Part shown: positions 34,638 through 43,412 of the stretch, in pieces | Layout of the letters: every line of letters begins with the position of its first letter | Position numbering within the stretch: the first letter of the stretch is position 1 | Source of the DNA: Chloroflexota bacterium | Lineage (GTDB): Bacteria; Chloroflexota; Anaerolineae; Aggregatilineales; Phototrophicaceae | DNA: 64,000 bases | Assembly (NCBI GenBank): GCA_016223085.1 | Contig: JACRPS010000020.1 | Location: 124,001-188,000, forward strand | Direction: 5' to 3' | The notes under the pieces: model-generated | The model's input: only the letters and a program-made list of their open reading frames with translations | Told to the model about the DNA's origin: nothing | The model's database searches: none | Position numbers and translations under genes: made by a program

Positions 34638-36032
34638 ATGCAACGTTTGTCTGCTAGGACCTGGGCAACCGTGGCGCTGCTGGCGCTGCTGGTTGCGATG
34701 GCGCTGTCGCTGCCGTTGGGTGTGCTGGCGCAGGGCGCGCCAACGCCCACGCCGACCGACCCGCTGTGGCGCGCGTTTTCGGCGCTGCGCGACGCGATTG
34801 AAGAAGAAAAATCCACTGATTTAACGATTGTCCGGAATTACACCTGGGAACAGCAGGAATACGAGGGCGGCATTGACGCCTGTAAGGCGCTGGAAAACCC
34901 GGCGGACTACCGCGACATTTACTGGGGCTGGACCTTTACCATCACCGCGATGAACGGCCAGACTTACCAGGGGCGCGTCAGCTTTGACCTCAAGGCGGTG
35001 GTGATCTGCGATGAAGTGGTGGCGGCGCAGCCCGCGCCGGCTGGCACCGCTGACCCGAATCTGCCGACGCCAGTACCGGGCGCCGCCGCTACCGGCAGCT
35101 TTGAACTGGGCGGCCACGTGCTGGACCTGAACGCCAATACCGTGAGCCTGATGCGCCGCGCCGGCATGACCTGGGTGAAGAAGCAGCTTGAATACAAGCT
35201 GGGTGATGACCCCAGCAAGGCCGCCGGGCTGATTAACTCCGCCAAGAGCAACGGCTTTAAGATTCTGCTGGGCATCAAGGGCGACAAGTCGCAGATGACC
35301 GACTTTAACAGCTACATCAACAGCTTCGCGCAGTTCCTGGCCGGGGTTGCCGGGCTGGGCGCGGACGCGATTGAAGTCTGGAACGAGCCGAACATTGACC
35401 GCGAATGGCCGCTGGGGCAGATCAACGGCGGCAGCTACACGCAGATGCTGGCGGCGGCCTACAATGCCATCAAGGCGCGTAACGCGGCCACGCTGGTGAT
35501 TAGCGGCGCGCCCGCGCCGACCGGTTTCTTTGGCGCGGCGGGCTGCACCCAGAACGGCTGTAACGACGACGTGTTTATGCAGCAGATGGCACAGGCCGGC
35601 GCGGCGCAGTACCTCGACTGCGTGGGCCTGCACTACAACGAGGGCATCATCGCGCCGTCCGCCACCAGCGGCGACCCGCGCGGCAGCTATCCCACCTACT
35701 TCTTTGGTTCGATGCTCCAGCGCGGTTATGGGCCGTTTGGCGGCAAGCCGGTGTGCTTCACCGAACTGGGCTACCTGTCCGGTCAGGGTTTCAGCACTGC
35801 CATTCCGGCCAACTTCGCCTGGGCGCAGAACACCACCGTTGCACAGCACGCCGCGTGGCTGGCGGAAGCGGCGACCATCGCTGCCCAGAGTGGCAAGGTG
35901 CGGCTGATGATCGTCTGGAACGTGGATTTCCCGTTCTTCACGGCAGATGACCCGATGGGCGGTTACGCCATGTTCCGGCCAGACAACACCTGCCCAGCCT
36001 GCGATACACTCGGCGCAGTGATGAAACGATAG
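34638..36032 (+). CDS. secreted clan GH-A glycoside hydrolase-like protein
   Basis: 464 residues. Signal peptide about 1-32 (LLALLVAMALSLPLGVLAQG), short Pro/Thr linker TPTPTD, an uncharacterised N-terminal region (about 45-130) and a TIM-barrel with acid/base candidate Glu250 in AIEVWNEPNIDREW and nucleophile candidate Glu376 in VCFTELGYLSGQG. The overall plan resembles cellulase/GH39-like barrels, as in the protein at 23077, but the two differ strongly in sequence and N-terminus. Likely extracellular polysaccharide processing; substrate unknown. Confidence 0.8.
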   Translation: MQRLSARTWATVALLALLVAMALSLPLGVLAQGAPTPTPTDPLWRAFSALRDAIEEEKSTDLTIVRNYTWEQQEYEGGIDACKALENPADYRDIYWGWTFTITAMNGQTYQGRVSFDLKAVVICDEVVAAQPAPAGTADPNLPTPVPGAAATGSFELGGHVLDLNANTVSLMRRAGMTWVKKQLEYKLGDDPSKAAGLINSAKSNGFKILLGIKGDKSQMTDFNSYINSFAQFLAGVAGLGADAIEVWNEPNIDREWPLGQINGGSYTQMLAAAYNAIKARNAATLVISGAPAPTGFFGAAGCTQNGCNDDVFMQQMAQAGAAQYLDCVGLHYNEGIIAPSATSGDPRGSYPTYFFGSMLQRGYGPFGGKPVCFTELGYLSGQGFSTAIPANFAWAQNTTVAQHAAWLAEAATIAAQSGKVRLMIVWNVDFPFFTADDPMGGYAMFRPDNTCPACDTLGAVMKR

Positions 36033-36050
36033 GCAAACTGGCACTTACGT

Positions 36051-36080
36051 GCAGGGGCGGGTTTAGAAACTCGTCCCTGC
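36051..36080. repeat. dispersed palindrome, GGGGCGGGTTT class, decayed
   Basis: GCAGGGGCGGGTTT around AG with AAACTCGTCCCTGC; one mismatch per side. It starts 18 nt after the glycosidase stop. Confidence 0.78.
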
Positions 36081-36134
36081 GTTTTCTGGTTCAGGTTGCT
36101 TGTGGTGGTCAAATCGAGGGCGCAAATCCAGTCA

Positions 36135-36875
36135 TTACCTACCGCCCGCCAGCGTTATCCGTACCCCTGTCTCATTCACGAATTCCTGTTCGTTGGCGCT
36201 GTCCGTTCGCAGCCCGATTTTGAGCAGGCGGTCGCCGGGTTCTGGCGCGGCGCTCACCAGACGGATTTCAACCCCCGCCAGATAATAAACGGGATTATCC
36301 CTGTTGGCGCTGCTGCCGGTAATGCACTCGTATAATTTGCGCTGGCGTGGAGTGTCTGCCAGCGTCACCTGTACTGTACCGAGCGCGCCGTTCGTGTGCG
36401 TGGTCACACGGGCATCATCCGGCACGCGCAGGCGGCGCGGCGTGAGGTCCTGAATCAAAAACGGCGTCATCGTGTCCGGGAAAGCTGCCGTTTGCCAGCG
36501 CAAGGTCGTTCCGTCCGGGCGGGTGCGGCCTCCCTCCGGGCGTAGCTGCACGGCCAGCCCACGCGCCTGCAACGCCGTCACGTCTGACATCAGATCGTCC
36601 GATTGCAGCGCGTAGCCGCCAAAGCCCTCGCCGTGCTGGAACAGGTACAGGAAGTTGCTCCGGTCGGACGGGTCAATCGCATTGAGCAGCGTCCGGTCTG
36701 TTGGGGCGAGTAGCTCAAGATACGTGCCGTCCTGAAACACAATCAGCGCGTTATGCGTTTTCCCGCCGGCGTGCTGCCCACCGTAAACGACGGTGAAGCC
36801 CCGGTGACGGTAGCCGGCGCTGGCCGCGTCCAAGTCGTGAACCAGGATGATCGCATGGTCAAAGCGGAGTGCCAT
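36135..36875 (-). CDS. VOC/glyoxalase-like domain protein
   Basis: 246 residues. The N-terminal repeat FDHAIILVHDLDAASAGYRHRGFTVVYGG, with GKTHNALIVFQDGTYLELLAP, matches the Glyoxalase_3-like vicinal-oxygen-chelate fold; a second half (about 150-245) looks like a degenerate repeat. Metal ligands are not certain (H at residue 6, E near 53). The ATG at 36875 follows the upstream stop by 2 nt, so it is co-transcribed with the nucleotidyltransferase-like gene. Function not assignable. Confidence 0.72.
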   Translation of the reverse strand: MALRFDHAIILVHDLDAASAGYRHRGFTVVYGGQHAGGKTHNALIVFQDGTYLELLAPTDRTLLNAIDPSDRSNFLYLFQHGEGFGGYALQSDDLMSDVTALQARGLAVQLRPEGGRTRPDGTTLRWQTAAFPDTMTPFLIQDLTPRRLRVPDDARVTTHTNGALGTVQVTLADTPRQRKLYECITGSSANRDNPVYYLAGVEIRLVSAAPEPGDRLLKIGLRTDSANEQEFVNETGVRITLAGGR

Positions 36876-36877
36876 GC

Positions 36878-37801
36878 TCAATCCCCAGCTTTTGACAGCG
36901 CCACACTTTCAAGCCCATGTTCCCGCAGCCGCGCGGCGTACTCGCGCAGCACGAAGTGCCCGTGATCGTTAAAATGTCCCTTCACCCGGCCTTCATCCAA
37001 CTGCGCCGCGCTGTACGGCGTCCGCATCTGCGCGGCAAAACGCCGCAGCTTGCGCCGGTATTCCCAGTCTTCCAGCGCATCTCCCACGCGCCCGGCGAGC
37101 AGTCGTTCCAGCAGCGTTTTCAAGATGCGCCAGCCGTGCCCCAGCGGACGTTCGGCTTGGGCATAAAACACATCGTCCGCGTTGGCGAGGTGCGCGCCAA
37201 CCCAGGGATTGCAGTCCCGCAGGTGGCGGTACAGATCATGGCCGTACAACGGCACCATCTGCGTCACCTCATGGGCGATAAAAATGTCGCGCTGTTCCTG
37301 TGCGAGGCTGCTTTCCGCCAGCACATAATTGGGGCAGATTTCCACACCCTGCAAGCGCGCCAGCCGCACCAGCAGGATCGAAAACGCCCGCGCCAGCCAC
37401 ACGCGCCGGGGGATTGTCACCAGCAGGTAATCGAGATCATCCCGCGCGTGGGTGGGGTTGCGCATGGCGAGCGCGCCCGTCAGCGCCACCATCCGTACAA
37501 ACGGCAGGCGCGACAGCCACAGGCCATAGCGCAGCGCCAGCGGCCACAATTCGAGGGCGGCGGCATCACGCGATAGCCGCCGGACAATCAGGTCTTCCCG
37601 CCCGCAGCAGGTGATGTAGCCCTGTTTGCACACCAGCTTCTGTTGCAGCAGCGCCGAACGCGCCAGCCGGTCGGCCACGACGGCGGCACTCACGGGCTGG
37701 TCGTAAATCAGGAAATGGTGGAGTTCAGCCGGAGTCAGGGGGAAATGAAACACATCCGCGTACAACACCGTGCGTAGAATGGCCGCGTCTATGGTTTCCA
37801 T
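36878..37801 (-). CDS. nucleotidyltransferase-like protein
   Basis: 307 residues. A central segment, ALTGALAMRNPTHARDDLDY followed by LLVTIPRR (near 105-132), resembles the GS/GA-x-DxD core of polymerase-beta-like nucleotidyltransferases. An N-terminal winged-helix-like region (DAAILRTVLYADVFHFPLTPAELHHFL) precedes it and a basic helical C-terminus follows. The second catalytic acidic position is unclear. Partner of the VOC gene (2-nt spacing). Substrate unknown. Confidence 0.6.
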   Translation of the reverse strand: METIDAAILRTVLYADVFHFPLTPAELHHFLIYDQPVSAAVVADRLARSALLQQKLVCKQGYITCCGREDLIVRRLSRDAAALELWPLALRYGLWLSRLPFVRMVALTGALAMRNPTHARDDLDYLLVTIPRRVWLARAFSILLVRLARLQGVEICPNYVLAESSLAQEQRDIFIAHEVTQMVPLYGHDLYRHLRDCNPWVGAHLANADDVFYAQAERPLGHGWRILKTLLERLLAGRVGDALEDWEYRRKLRRFAAQMRTPYSAAQLDEGRVKGHFNDHGHFVLREYAARLREHGLESVALSKAGD

Positions 37802-37835
37802 CGTTCTCCGCCCTCTGGCTGCTATGCGATTGGGG

Positions 37836-38662
37836 CAGCCTGTTGAAAAAGTCGGTAACTAGAAATCAGCAGATTTAGACTTGCTTATCGTGCCACTTCC
37901 TGCGCCACTCGATAGCAGCATCTTTCAAAATTGCATCACCATGCCCAAAGGTGGCTATCTGAAAGTCGTAACCAGCCAGTTTTTTGAGGGTGCGCTTACC
38001 TTCGTTAAAATTCTCGTAGCCTAGACTCCAGTTAAGCATAGGTATATTGGCACAGGTGTCCGCTGCAAAAAGGACACCGCCATGCACTTCCCACAGGAAA
38101 ACGACCTGTCCATCACTATGTCCAGGCGCAAAAATGACTTTGAGATCAGGAAGAAAGGTTAGAATATCGCCTTCGTTGATTTCGTGATCAATCTCGCCCC
38201 CCTCTACATTTACAACCCCCGTAATGAACTGACGAAACGGAAATTCCATACCAGGAGCGGGCAAGAAAGGACGTGGCACACCACTTACAGGATCAAAGAC
38301 GCCGCCTTCACGGATAATAGGGGCATCAATCGGATGCGCGTAAGTCTGTGCGCCCGTGGCGCGTTTGAGTGCTGCCATACCCCCCATATGATCAGGATGC
38401 CAATGTGTCAGCAAAATGTGATGAATGTCGCCAGGTTGTTTGCCCAGTTCATTCACCGCTAAAAGGATTTCATCAGCATTACCCGGCGAACCGGTATCAA
38501 TCAACACCAACCCATCTTGCGCTTCAAGCAGAAATGCATTTACACCACCCAAAGGGATAACATATACCCCATCAACGATTTTTTTAGCAGCCACGAGTTT
38601 CTCCCCAAAATCAACTTTGCGACCAACTAATTCTATCTTATGAGGACTTTTTCAATAGGCTG
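37836..38662. mobile_element. 827-bp cassette with transposon-like inverted repeats, cargo only
   Basis: The left end (37836-37853) reads CAGCCTGTTGAAAAAGTC. The right end (38645-38662), read on the opposite strand, is CAGCCTATTGAAAAAGTC: 17 of 18 matches in inverted orientation. Both ends abut a run of G (TGGGG outside left, GGGGGG outside right). Inside is one gene for a metallo-beta-lactamase-fold protein and no transposase. The interior is markedly less G+C-rich than flanking DNA. It looks like a non-autonomous insertion whose ends resemble insertion-sequence termini. Confidence 0.7.
37875..38594 (-). CDS. metallo-beta-lactamase-fold hydrolase
   Basis: 239 residues. THWHPDHMGG gives H64, H66, D68 and H69; further ligands are H in APGHSDG (near 158), D in FAADTCA (near 178) and H in ATFGHGDA (near 217), so both zinc sites appear complete. 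The pattern fits glyoxalase II-like or general MBL hydrolases. Start is GTG with a strong GGGGAG six nt upstream. It is the only gene inside the inverted-repeat cassette 37836-38662 and its base composition differs from its neighbours. Confidence 0.88.
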   Translation of the reverse strand: MAAKKIVDGVYVIPLGGVNAFLLEAQDGLVLIDTGSPGNADEILLAVNELGKQPGDIHHILLTHWHPDHMGGMAALKRATGAQTYAHPIDAPIIREGGVFDPVSGVPRPFLPAPGMEFPFRQFITGVVNVEGGEIDHEINEGDILTFLPDLKVIFAPGHSDGQVVFLWEVHGGVLFAADTCANIPMLNWSLGYENFNEGKRTLKKLAGYDFQIATFGHGDAILKDAAIEWRRKWHDKQV

Positions 38663-38670
38663 GGGGGGTG

Positions 38671-38700
38671 CAATCAGCAGTTAGCGATCAGCACTCAGCC
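38671..38700. repeat. CAGCAGTTAGCGATCAGC-type low-complexity repeat
   Basis: AATCAGCAGTTAGCGATCAG, then CACTCAGCC. The words TTAGCGATCAGC are shared with the tract at 15440-15500. It lies just outside the cassette's right end. Confidence 0.55.
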
Positions 38701-38753
38701 GAAAGTGCTCGGCCAGCCAAACAAGCTAACCTCGTAGTTACAAGCTACCCGGC

Positions 38754-40247
38754 TCAATTCCAGCGCCACACCCACGTATCGGCAAACCGGCACGACGTGG
38801 TGATCGGCTCAAAATTCACCACCGCGTTGCCGACCGCGCCCTCGGCTGCCGGCTGGTCCAGCGCGCCGGCATAGACGCCGTCCACGTAATACAGCACCCG
38901 GTCGGCCAGCGCGACAACTAACAGATGATACGACGTTTTGCTGCCCACCGGTTTTTCGCCAAAGATGCCGGGCAGGAAAGAATCGCCCTGCCGCTGCGAC
39001 AAACCGTAGCCACCGGTGCGGTCGGCGTAGGCCAGCAGATAATCCGTGTCGCTGGTCTGGCCAAAGACCAGCCCGCAGCCGGTCATGCCTGCGGCGCCCG
39101 CTTCCCAGGTGAAGGTGGTGCCCAGCGCAAAGGTGCGGAAGGTCGAGCCGCGCCCCAGCATAAACCGTTCCACGCCGGGCCGCGCCGACTCGGCAAAACT
39201 TTCCGCCACGTTCAGCGCCATTTCACCACCGGCGGGGATGACATTGCGCCGCTGGAGTTCCTGCGTCATCGCTGCCGGCGTTCCAACAATCAACTGCGTG
39301 GGCAGGGCGGGTCGGCCATCCATGAGGCGTGGGGTGGTGATGGTCAGATCATCGAAGCGCGCGCCGACCGGCACAGCCCGCGTGCTGGTCAGCACCGCCA
39401 GCCCCAGTGTGCCGCCAGCCGGAATGGAGGGATCGCTCTGGCGGCCAAACAGGTTGCCGTTAAAAAAGAAGTCAAAATTGCTGCCATTGACCAGCATCGC
39501 CAACCGGAACGTTCTGCTGCCGGGGAGGATGGCCGGGTGCGCCACCCAGTCGCGGATCACGCGTTCCGCGCCGCCGTCCCGCACGCTGAAGCGCCACTGT
39601 CCCTGATGGTTCAGCGCCAGCAGGTAATAGCGGCTGTCGGTCTGCCGCGCCGTCATGCCAACCGACCACTCCGCGCTCTCCGCGCCGACGTTCACCGTGA
39701 CATCGGCATAGTAGATGTCGGGAATGCTGGCCGTCGGGTTCACGGCGATGCCGGCCTGCTGTGCCCGGTCGAGTGACAGCGCCAGTTCACCGTCCGCGAC
39801 GCTGACCTGTACCGTGTCATCTACGCCCTGCCAGCCGGTATCGCTGCCAAAATTCTCGCTGGTGCTGATCTGGCCGTAGCCGGGTAGCATCGTCAGCGTG
39901 TATTCGCCGGACGTTCCGCCGACAGCGGAAACGGTTGCAGTGTAACGATCGGTGCGCGGGATGGTGATCGCTTCCAGCAGCGCGTCGCCACTGGCGGGGT
40001 AGTTGTAGTCGTCGTTGGCGATGACCACCGCGCCCGCGCTGTTGCTGATGGTGAGCAGCGGGTCCAGCCCGCCGCTGGCGGCGACCACAAACGACAAGAG
40101 ATTGCCTTCGGTGGCGTTAAACTGCCAGCTTTGCGGGCTGCTATCATCCACGCGGCCTGTCACCGGCGTGAGCAGCGTCAGCGTTGCCTGTGCCCGCGCC
40201 GGCAGCGCCAGCAGAAGGGCAACCCCGATCAACAGTAGGTATTTCAT
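38754..40247 (-). CDS. secreted multidomain beta-rich protein
   Basis: 497 residues. Signal peptide MKYLLLIGVALLLALPARAQ. Residues about 25-120 resemble a pre-peptidase C-terminal (PPC) domain (WQFNATEGNLLSFVVAAS; DPLLTISNSAGAVVIANDDY; YTLTMLPGY). Two following beta-sandwich segments have LamG/DUF1080-like words (YYLLALNHQGQWRFSVRDGG; FDFFFNGNLFG; YLLAYADRTGGYGLSQRQ; VLYYVDGVYAG). Probably binds surface or extracellular glycans; no catalytic motif seen. The ATG at 40247 overlaps the stop of the membrane gene (ATGA). Confidence 0.75.
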   Translation of the reverse strand: MKYLLLIGVALLLALPARAQATLTLLTPVTGRVDDSSPQSWQFNATEGNLLSFVVAASGGLDPLLTISNSAGAVVIANDDYNYPASGDALLEAITIPRTDRYTATVSAVGGTSGEYTLTMLPGYGQISTSENFGSDTGWQGVDDTVQVSVADGELALSLDRAQQAGIAVNPTASIPDIYYADVTVNVGAESAEWSVGMTARQTDSRYYLLALNHQGQWRFSVRDGGAERVIRDWVAHPAILPGSRTFRLAMLVNGSNFDFFFNGNLFGRQSDPSIPAGGTLGLAVLTSTRAVPVGARFDDLTITTPRLMDGRPALPTQLIVGTPAAMTQELQRRNVIPAGGEMALNVAESFAESARPGVERFMLGRGSTFRTFALGTTFTWEAGAAGMTGCGLVFGQTSDTDYLLAYADRTGGYGLSQRQGDSFLPGIFGEKPVGSKTSYHLLVVALADRVLYYVDGVYAGALDQPAAEGAVGNAVVNFEPITTSCRFADTWVWRWN

Positions 40248-40915
40248 CGGTGATTGAGGGGCATCCACTGGGGATACAGGGTGTTGAGCTGCTGCAGGAA
40301 CTGCTCAAAATCGGCGTAGGTCAGCTCCGCGCCGTCGGCCCAGCGGAATGTTTCCGCCAGCCGCAGCCGGCGCTGTTCGCCAGTGACACGCAGGGTGTCC
40401 TGGCGCACGTCTTTCGCCTTCGCGTCCCTGTCGCTGATGAGCGTCGTAAAATGGGCACGTTCTTCCAGCGCCTTCGCCTGCTCCGGCGAAACCAGCGCGT
40501 ACACCGGCAGATAATCCTCGTTCTGTTCCAGCGCACAAGCCATCACAAACCAGCCCGCCGGGACACGGTTGCGCCGGTGTTTGATCTTAAAATTCCACAG
40601 CAGAATACTCATCGGCTCCTGCGTGTTGATCGTTTTTTGCACCTTGTCGTGATGCACCAGGCGAATGCTGTTTGCATCCATGTGCAGCGTTCGTCCGCTG
40701 GGCCAGCTGCGGCGCAGGTACGGCTCGATCACCTGCGAAACCAACACGGCGGCCAGCCCGAACCCAACCACGACGCCAATGATGTTAAAGCCATCGCTGG
40801 GGATGACGGCGTTGATGAGGATATAACCGACCACCCACAGGACAAAAAACAGCCCGAAGATGGCCGAGCGCAGCGCCCCGTGTTCGGGGTCTGCCTGAAA
40901 CGTGATACTGCTCAT
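40244..40915 (-). CDS. two-helix membrane protein of unknown function
   Basis: 223 residues. Two hydrophobic segments near 16-36 and 43-63 are followed by a cytosolic region (LLWNFKIKHRRNRVPAGWFV; YLPVYALVSPEQAKALEERA) with a bacterial PH-like look. The C-terminus includes ELTYADFEQFLQQLNTLYPQW. Not recognised. It lies between a methyltransferase (1-nt gap) and the secreted beta-rich gene (4-nt overlap). Confidence 0.65.
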   Translation of the reverse strand: MSSITFQADPEHGALRSAIFGLFFVLWVVGYILINAVIPSDGFNIIGVVVGFGLAAVLVSQVIEPYLRRSWPSGRTLHMDANSIRLVHHDKVQKTINTQEPMSILLWNFKIKHRRNRVPAGWFVMACALEQNEDYLPVYALVSPEQAKALEERAHFTTLISDRDAKAKDVRQDTLRVTGEQRRLRLAETFRWADGAELTYADFEQFLQQLNTLYPQWMPLNHR

Positions 40916-40916
40916 G

Positions 40917-41672
40917 CTAGGGTTTTTCCACCAGAAAAATCACCCGGTCGGCCTGGGACACGCCAGGGTCATATGGTTCAAGATTCAACTGATAAATGCC
41001 GCTGACCTTTAAGCCGGTGCGCTGCAGCAGCGACGCCACCGCCTGCACCGGGAAGCCGCGCAGCACACGTTGCGCCCGGCTGCGCTGCCAGTTCGCGCCC
41101 TGACGGCGGAAGATGACATACTGCGTCGTCGCCATCTGGCGCTCGTAATCATAAGTGTTGGTGCTGAAGGCGGCTAAATCATCGGTATCGGCGATCAGCG
41201 CGTCGCCGCTGCATCCCCGTTCTGTCAGGCCCTGAATAGTGAACAGGTCGAACATAAACAGTTTTTCCGGCTCAAGGACGCGGGCGACGGTGGCAAACAC
41301 CGTTTCGAGGTCGCGCAGGCTGTTCATTTCGTTGAGCACGTCTATCGCCAGCACCATGTCGGCAGTGCCGGCGCGGTCATCGAGTTCGCGGATGTCGGCT
41401 TCCAGCCAGCGGATATTGGCGTTGGTATCCGTGAACTTCTGCTGCGCGATTGCCAGCATCTCCGGCGAGTTATCCACGCCGGTTATGGTGAACATGTAAT
41501 TGGAGAGGTAGTCCAGACTGGCGCCCGTCCCACAGCCCAGGACGATAATGCGCCGGCCCAGCCAGTCGCGCTGCTGGGCAAAATCCACGAGGGTTGCTGT
41601 CATCCGCCGGGTGAAGTCGGACAGGCCAAGATCGTCATACACCGGCGCTAAAATCGCGTAGTCTGCTGGCAC
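40917..41672 (-). CDS. class I SAM-dependent methyltransferase
   Basis: 251 residues. Motif I RIIVLGCGTGASLDYL (about 41-56), acidic D67 in ITGVDNSPEML, WLEADIREL for the adenine site and ADMVLAIDVLNEM for motif IV. The opening YAILAPVYDDLGLSDFT is typical of Methyltransf_25/CypM-like enzymes. GTG start with GAGG seven nt upstream. Head of a three-gene run with a membrane and a secreted protein; substrate unknown. Confidence 0.86.
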   Translation of the reverse strand: MPADYAILAPVYDDLGLSDFTRRMTATLVDFAQQRDWLGRRIIVLGCGTGASLDYLSNYMFTITGVDNSPEMLAIAQQKFTDTNANIRWLEADIRELDDRAGTADMVLAIDVLNEMNSLRDLETVFATVARVLEPEKLFMFDLFTIQGLTERGCSGDALIADTDDLAAFSTNTYDYERQMATTQYVIFRRQGANWQRSRAQRVLRGFPVQAVASLLQRTGLKVSGIYQLNLEPYDPGVSQADRVIFLVEKP

Positions 41673-41761
41673 GAGTTAACCTCACGCATGTATGGAAGGG
41701 CGCCGGACGCGCCCGCCGATGCTGCGGCTAACATAGCACAGTTCAGCCCAATATGCTACCG

Positions 41762-42472
41762 TTAGTAGCGGCTGGTGGTGGGCATCCGGTAGCCCTGGCC
41801 GGGCACCGTCATGATGTAGGTGGGATGGCGCGGATTTTGCTCAATCTTCTGCCGCAGCCGCGAGATATTCACCCGCAGCACCGAATAGTCGCCCTGATAA
41901 TTGTCGCCCCACACCACGCGCAGCAGTTCGTCGTGGGTCACCACCTGTCCCGCCTGGCGCATGATCGTCAGCAGCAGCCCGTATTCAATTGGCGTCAGGT
42001 GCAGCCGCTGCCCGCGAATGAACGCCTGCCGTCGCGGGATGTCCAGTTCAAGCTGGCGCACCACCAGCCTGGTTTCCGGCTGCGGCGTCCAGTCAATCCG
42101 GCGCAGCAGGGCGGCCACCCGCGCCACCAGTTCTTCCGGCGAGAACGGCTTCTGCATGTAGTCGTCCGCGCCGGCTTCCAGCGCCGTCACCTTGTCGCGC
42201 TCCCGGCCATAGCCGCTGAGGACGATCATCGGTAGGAACGACTGGGACCGTACCTGCTTGAGCACGTCCAGGCCGTGAATGTCCGGCAGGTTCAGGTCCA
42301 GCAGCACCAGGTCCGGCTGCGCGTTGGCGATTTCGCTGAGCGCGATCTCGCCCCGGTCGACGGCGACAGTATGGTACCCGGCCTCGTTCAGCAGGGTGGA
42401 CACAACTTCCGCCGTGTCTTCGTCGTCTTCGACAATCAGTATCTGCCTGTTTGCGAATTGGGTCATGACCAT
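41762..42472 (-). CDS. OmpR/PhoB-type response regulator
   Basis: 236 residues. Receiver: VEDDED (14-19), phospho-acceptor Asp in LVLLDLNLPDIHG (near 60), VLSGYG and conserved Lys in YMQKPF (near 110). The C-terminal winged helix shows LTPIEYGLLLTIMRQAGQVVTHDELLRVVW and RVNISRLRQKIE, then GQGYRM. Two starts (42472, 42466) are possible. No kinase neighbours it. An inverted repeat sits directly upstream and may be an autoregulatory site. Confidence 0.93.
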   Translation of the reverse strand: MVMTQFANRQILIVEDDEDTAEVVSTLLNEAGYHTVAVDRGEIALSEIANAQPDLVLLDLNLPDIHGLDVLKQVRSQSFLPMIVLSGYGRERDKVTALEAGADDYMQKPFSPEELVARVAALLRRIDWTPQPETRLVVRQLELDIPRRQAFIRGQRLHLTPIEYGLLLTIMRQAGQVVTHDELLRVVWGDNYQGDYSVLRVNISRLRQKIEQNPRHPTYIMTVPGQGYRMPTTSRY

Positions 42473-42473
42473 C

Positions 42474-42486
42474 GTGAGTTTCTCAC
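42474..42486. promoter_or_regulatory. inverted repeat at the response-regulator start
   Basis: GTGAG-TTT-CTCAC, perfect 5-bp arms, 1 nt upstream of the ATG at 42472. No usual Shine-Dalgarno is present there, so it could be an operator or an RNA hairpin limiting initiation. Confidence 0.35.
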
Positions 42487-42614
42487 TGTAACGATTTTCA
42501 TACGGTAGCCAAACGGCTTCTCAACATCTGGTTCTAATCATATCCTAGTTTTGTGAAATGAGGCAACAGGCAGGTTAGGGGATTCGCGGCTTAGCGTTTG
42601 GAGGGTGTACAAAA

Positions 42615-42637
42615 ACGCACACCAATCTGGTGTGCGT
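42615..42637 (-). terminator. intrinsic terminator of the tRNA-Val transcript
   Basis: On the minus strand ACGCACACCA pairs with TGGTGTGCGT around GAT and is followed by a T-run. It lies 10 nt past the tRNA 3' end. Confidence 0.9.
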
Positions 42638-42647
42638 TTATATATTA

Positions 42648-42720
42648 TGGGCGGTACAGGACTTGAACCTGTAACCCCGCAGATGTAAACCGCGTGCTCT
42701 GCCGATTGAGCTAACCGCCC
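42648..42720 (-). tRNA. tRNA-Val, anticodon UAC
   Basis: 73 nt on the minus strand. Acceptor arm GGGCGGT with ACCGCCC, D-arm GCTC-AATCGGCA-GAGC, anticodon stem CGCGG/CTGCG with loop TTTACAT (anticodon TAC), T-arm ACAGG-TTCAAGT-CCTGT, discriminator A. CCA is not encoded. A strong terminator follows, and the HTH/LAGLIDADG-like gene ends 14 nt upstream. Confidence 0.96.
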
Positions 42721-42734
42721 ATATGGTTACCAGT

Positions 42735-43412
42735 TTACATTAGCCACTCTGGTTTTTCAATCCCGGCGTATTCCTGAATCGCGCCGAAAATGTGCTGCAC
42801 GAGCCGGGTATTGTCTACGCGCACCTGGCAAACACCGTAAACGAGTTTCCTGCCTCTCTGCTGGCTGCTTGCGGGAAGGGCATTAGCAATTGTGTGTCGT
42901 AAACAGCTTTGTGGAAGCTGCAGAGCATTCACCCAATACTGCTCGATTTCTTCAACTTTTTGCTCATTATTCAAATAGCAGTTGATGTGTAAAGTAATCT
43001 CCTTCTCCTGTACCTGAAGAGTATTTTTAAGAAAGTCTACAAAAAATTTAAGTAAGGTGGGGTCGGAGTTGGTCAGAACTAAATGATTCTTGTGTTTTCT
43101 CCCTTCCCCCCAATACAACATACACCCCGCAACATGCAAGGGGTCTTTCTCGCGTGCTTTCTGGCGGCCTTCTTGCTGATATTGCTCACGTAACGTACGA
43201 AATTTCGTTGCATTGGTATGGCCGCCGTTAGTCTGTGCTCGATATGCATAATGCTGCTTCTCCAGCGCCGCCTTTTGTTCCGGCGTTAGCTCGATGTCGC
43301 GCACCCATACGCTGACCGACGACTTGGCCACGTGGATGCGCCGGCAGATGTCGTTGATCGCCAGCCCTTCCCGCCGCAGCCGCCGCGCTTCCTCGCGTTT
43401 CTCCGGTTTCAT
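42735..43412 (-). CDS. HTH protein with possible LAGLIDADG-like homing-endonuclease fold
   Basis: 225 residues. The N-terminus EARRLRREGLAINDICRRIH (8-27) followed by VAKSSVSVWVRDIEL is a resolvase-type helix-turn-helix. The middle segment GCMLYWGEGRKHKNHLVLTN, then SDPTLLKFFVDFLKNTL (about 96-132), resembles proteins with a LAGLIDADG-like fold in which YWxEG replaces the usual motif. Its end is 14 nt from the mature tRNA-Val and on the same strand, so they are probably co-transcribed. Lower G+C than neighbours. Fold assignment is tentative. Confidence 0.65.
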   Translation of the reverse strand: MKPEKREEARRLRREGLAINDICRRIHVAKSSVSVWVRDIELTPEQKAALEKQHYAYRAQTNGGHTNATKFRTLREQYQQEGRQKAREKDPLHVAGCMLYWGEGRKHKNHLVLTNSDPTLLKFFVDFLKNTLQVQEKEITLHINCYLNNEQKVEEIEQYWVNALQLPQSCLRHTIANALPASSQQRGRKLVYGVCQVRVDNTRLVQHIFGAIQEYAGIEKPEWLM

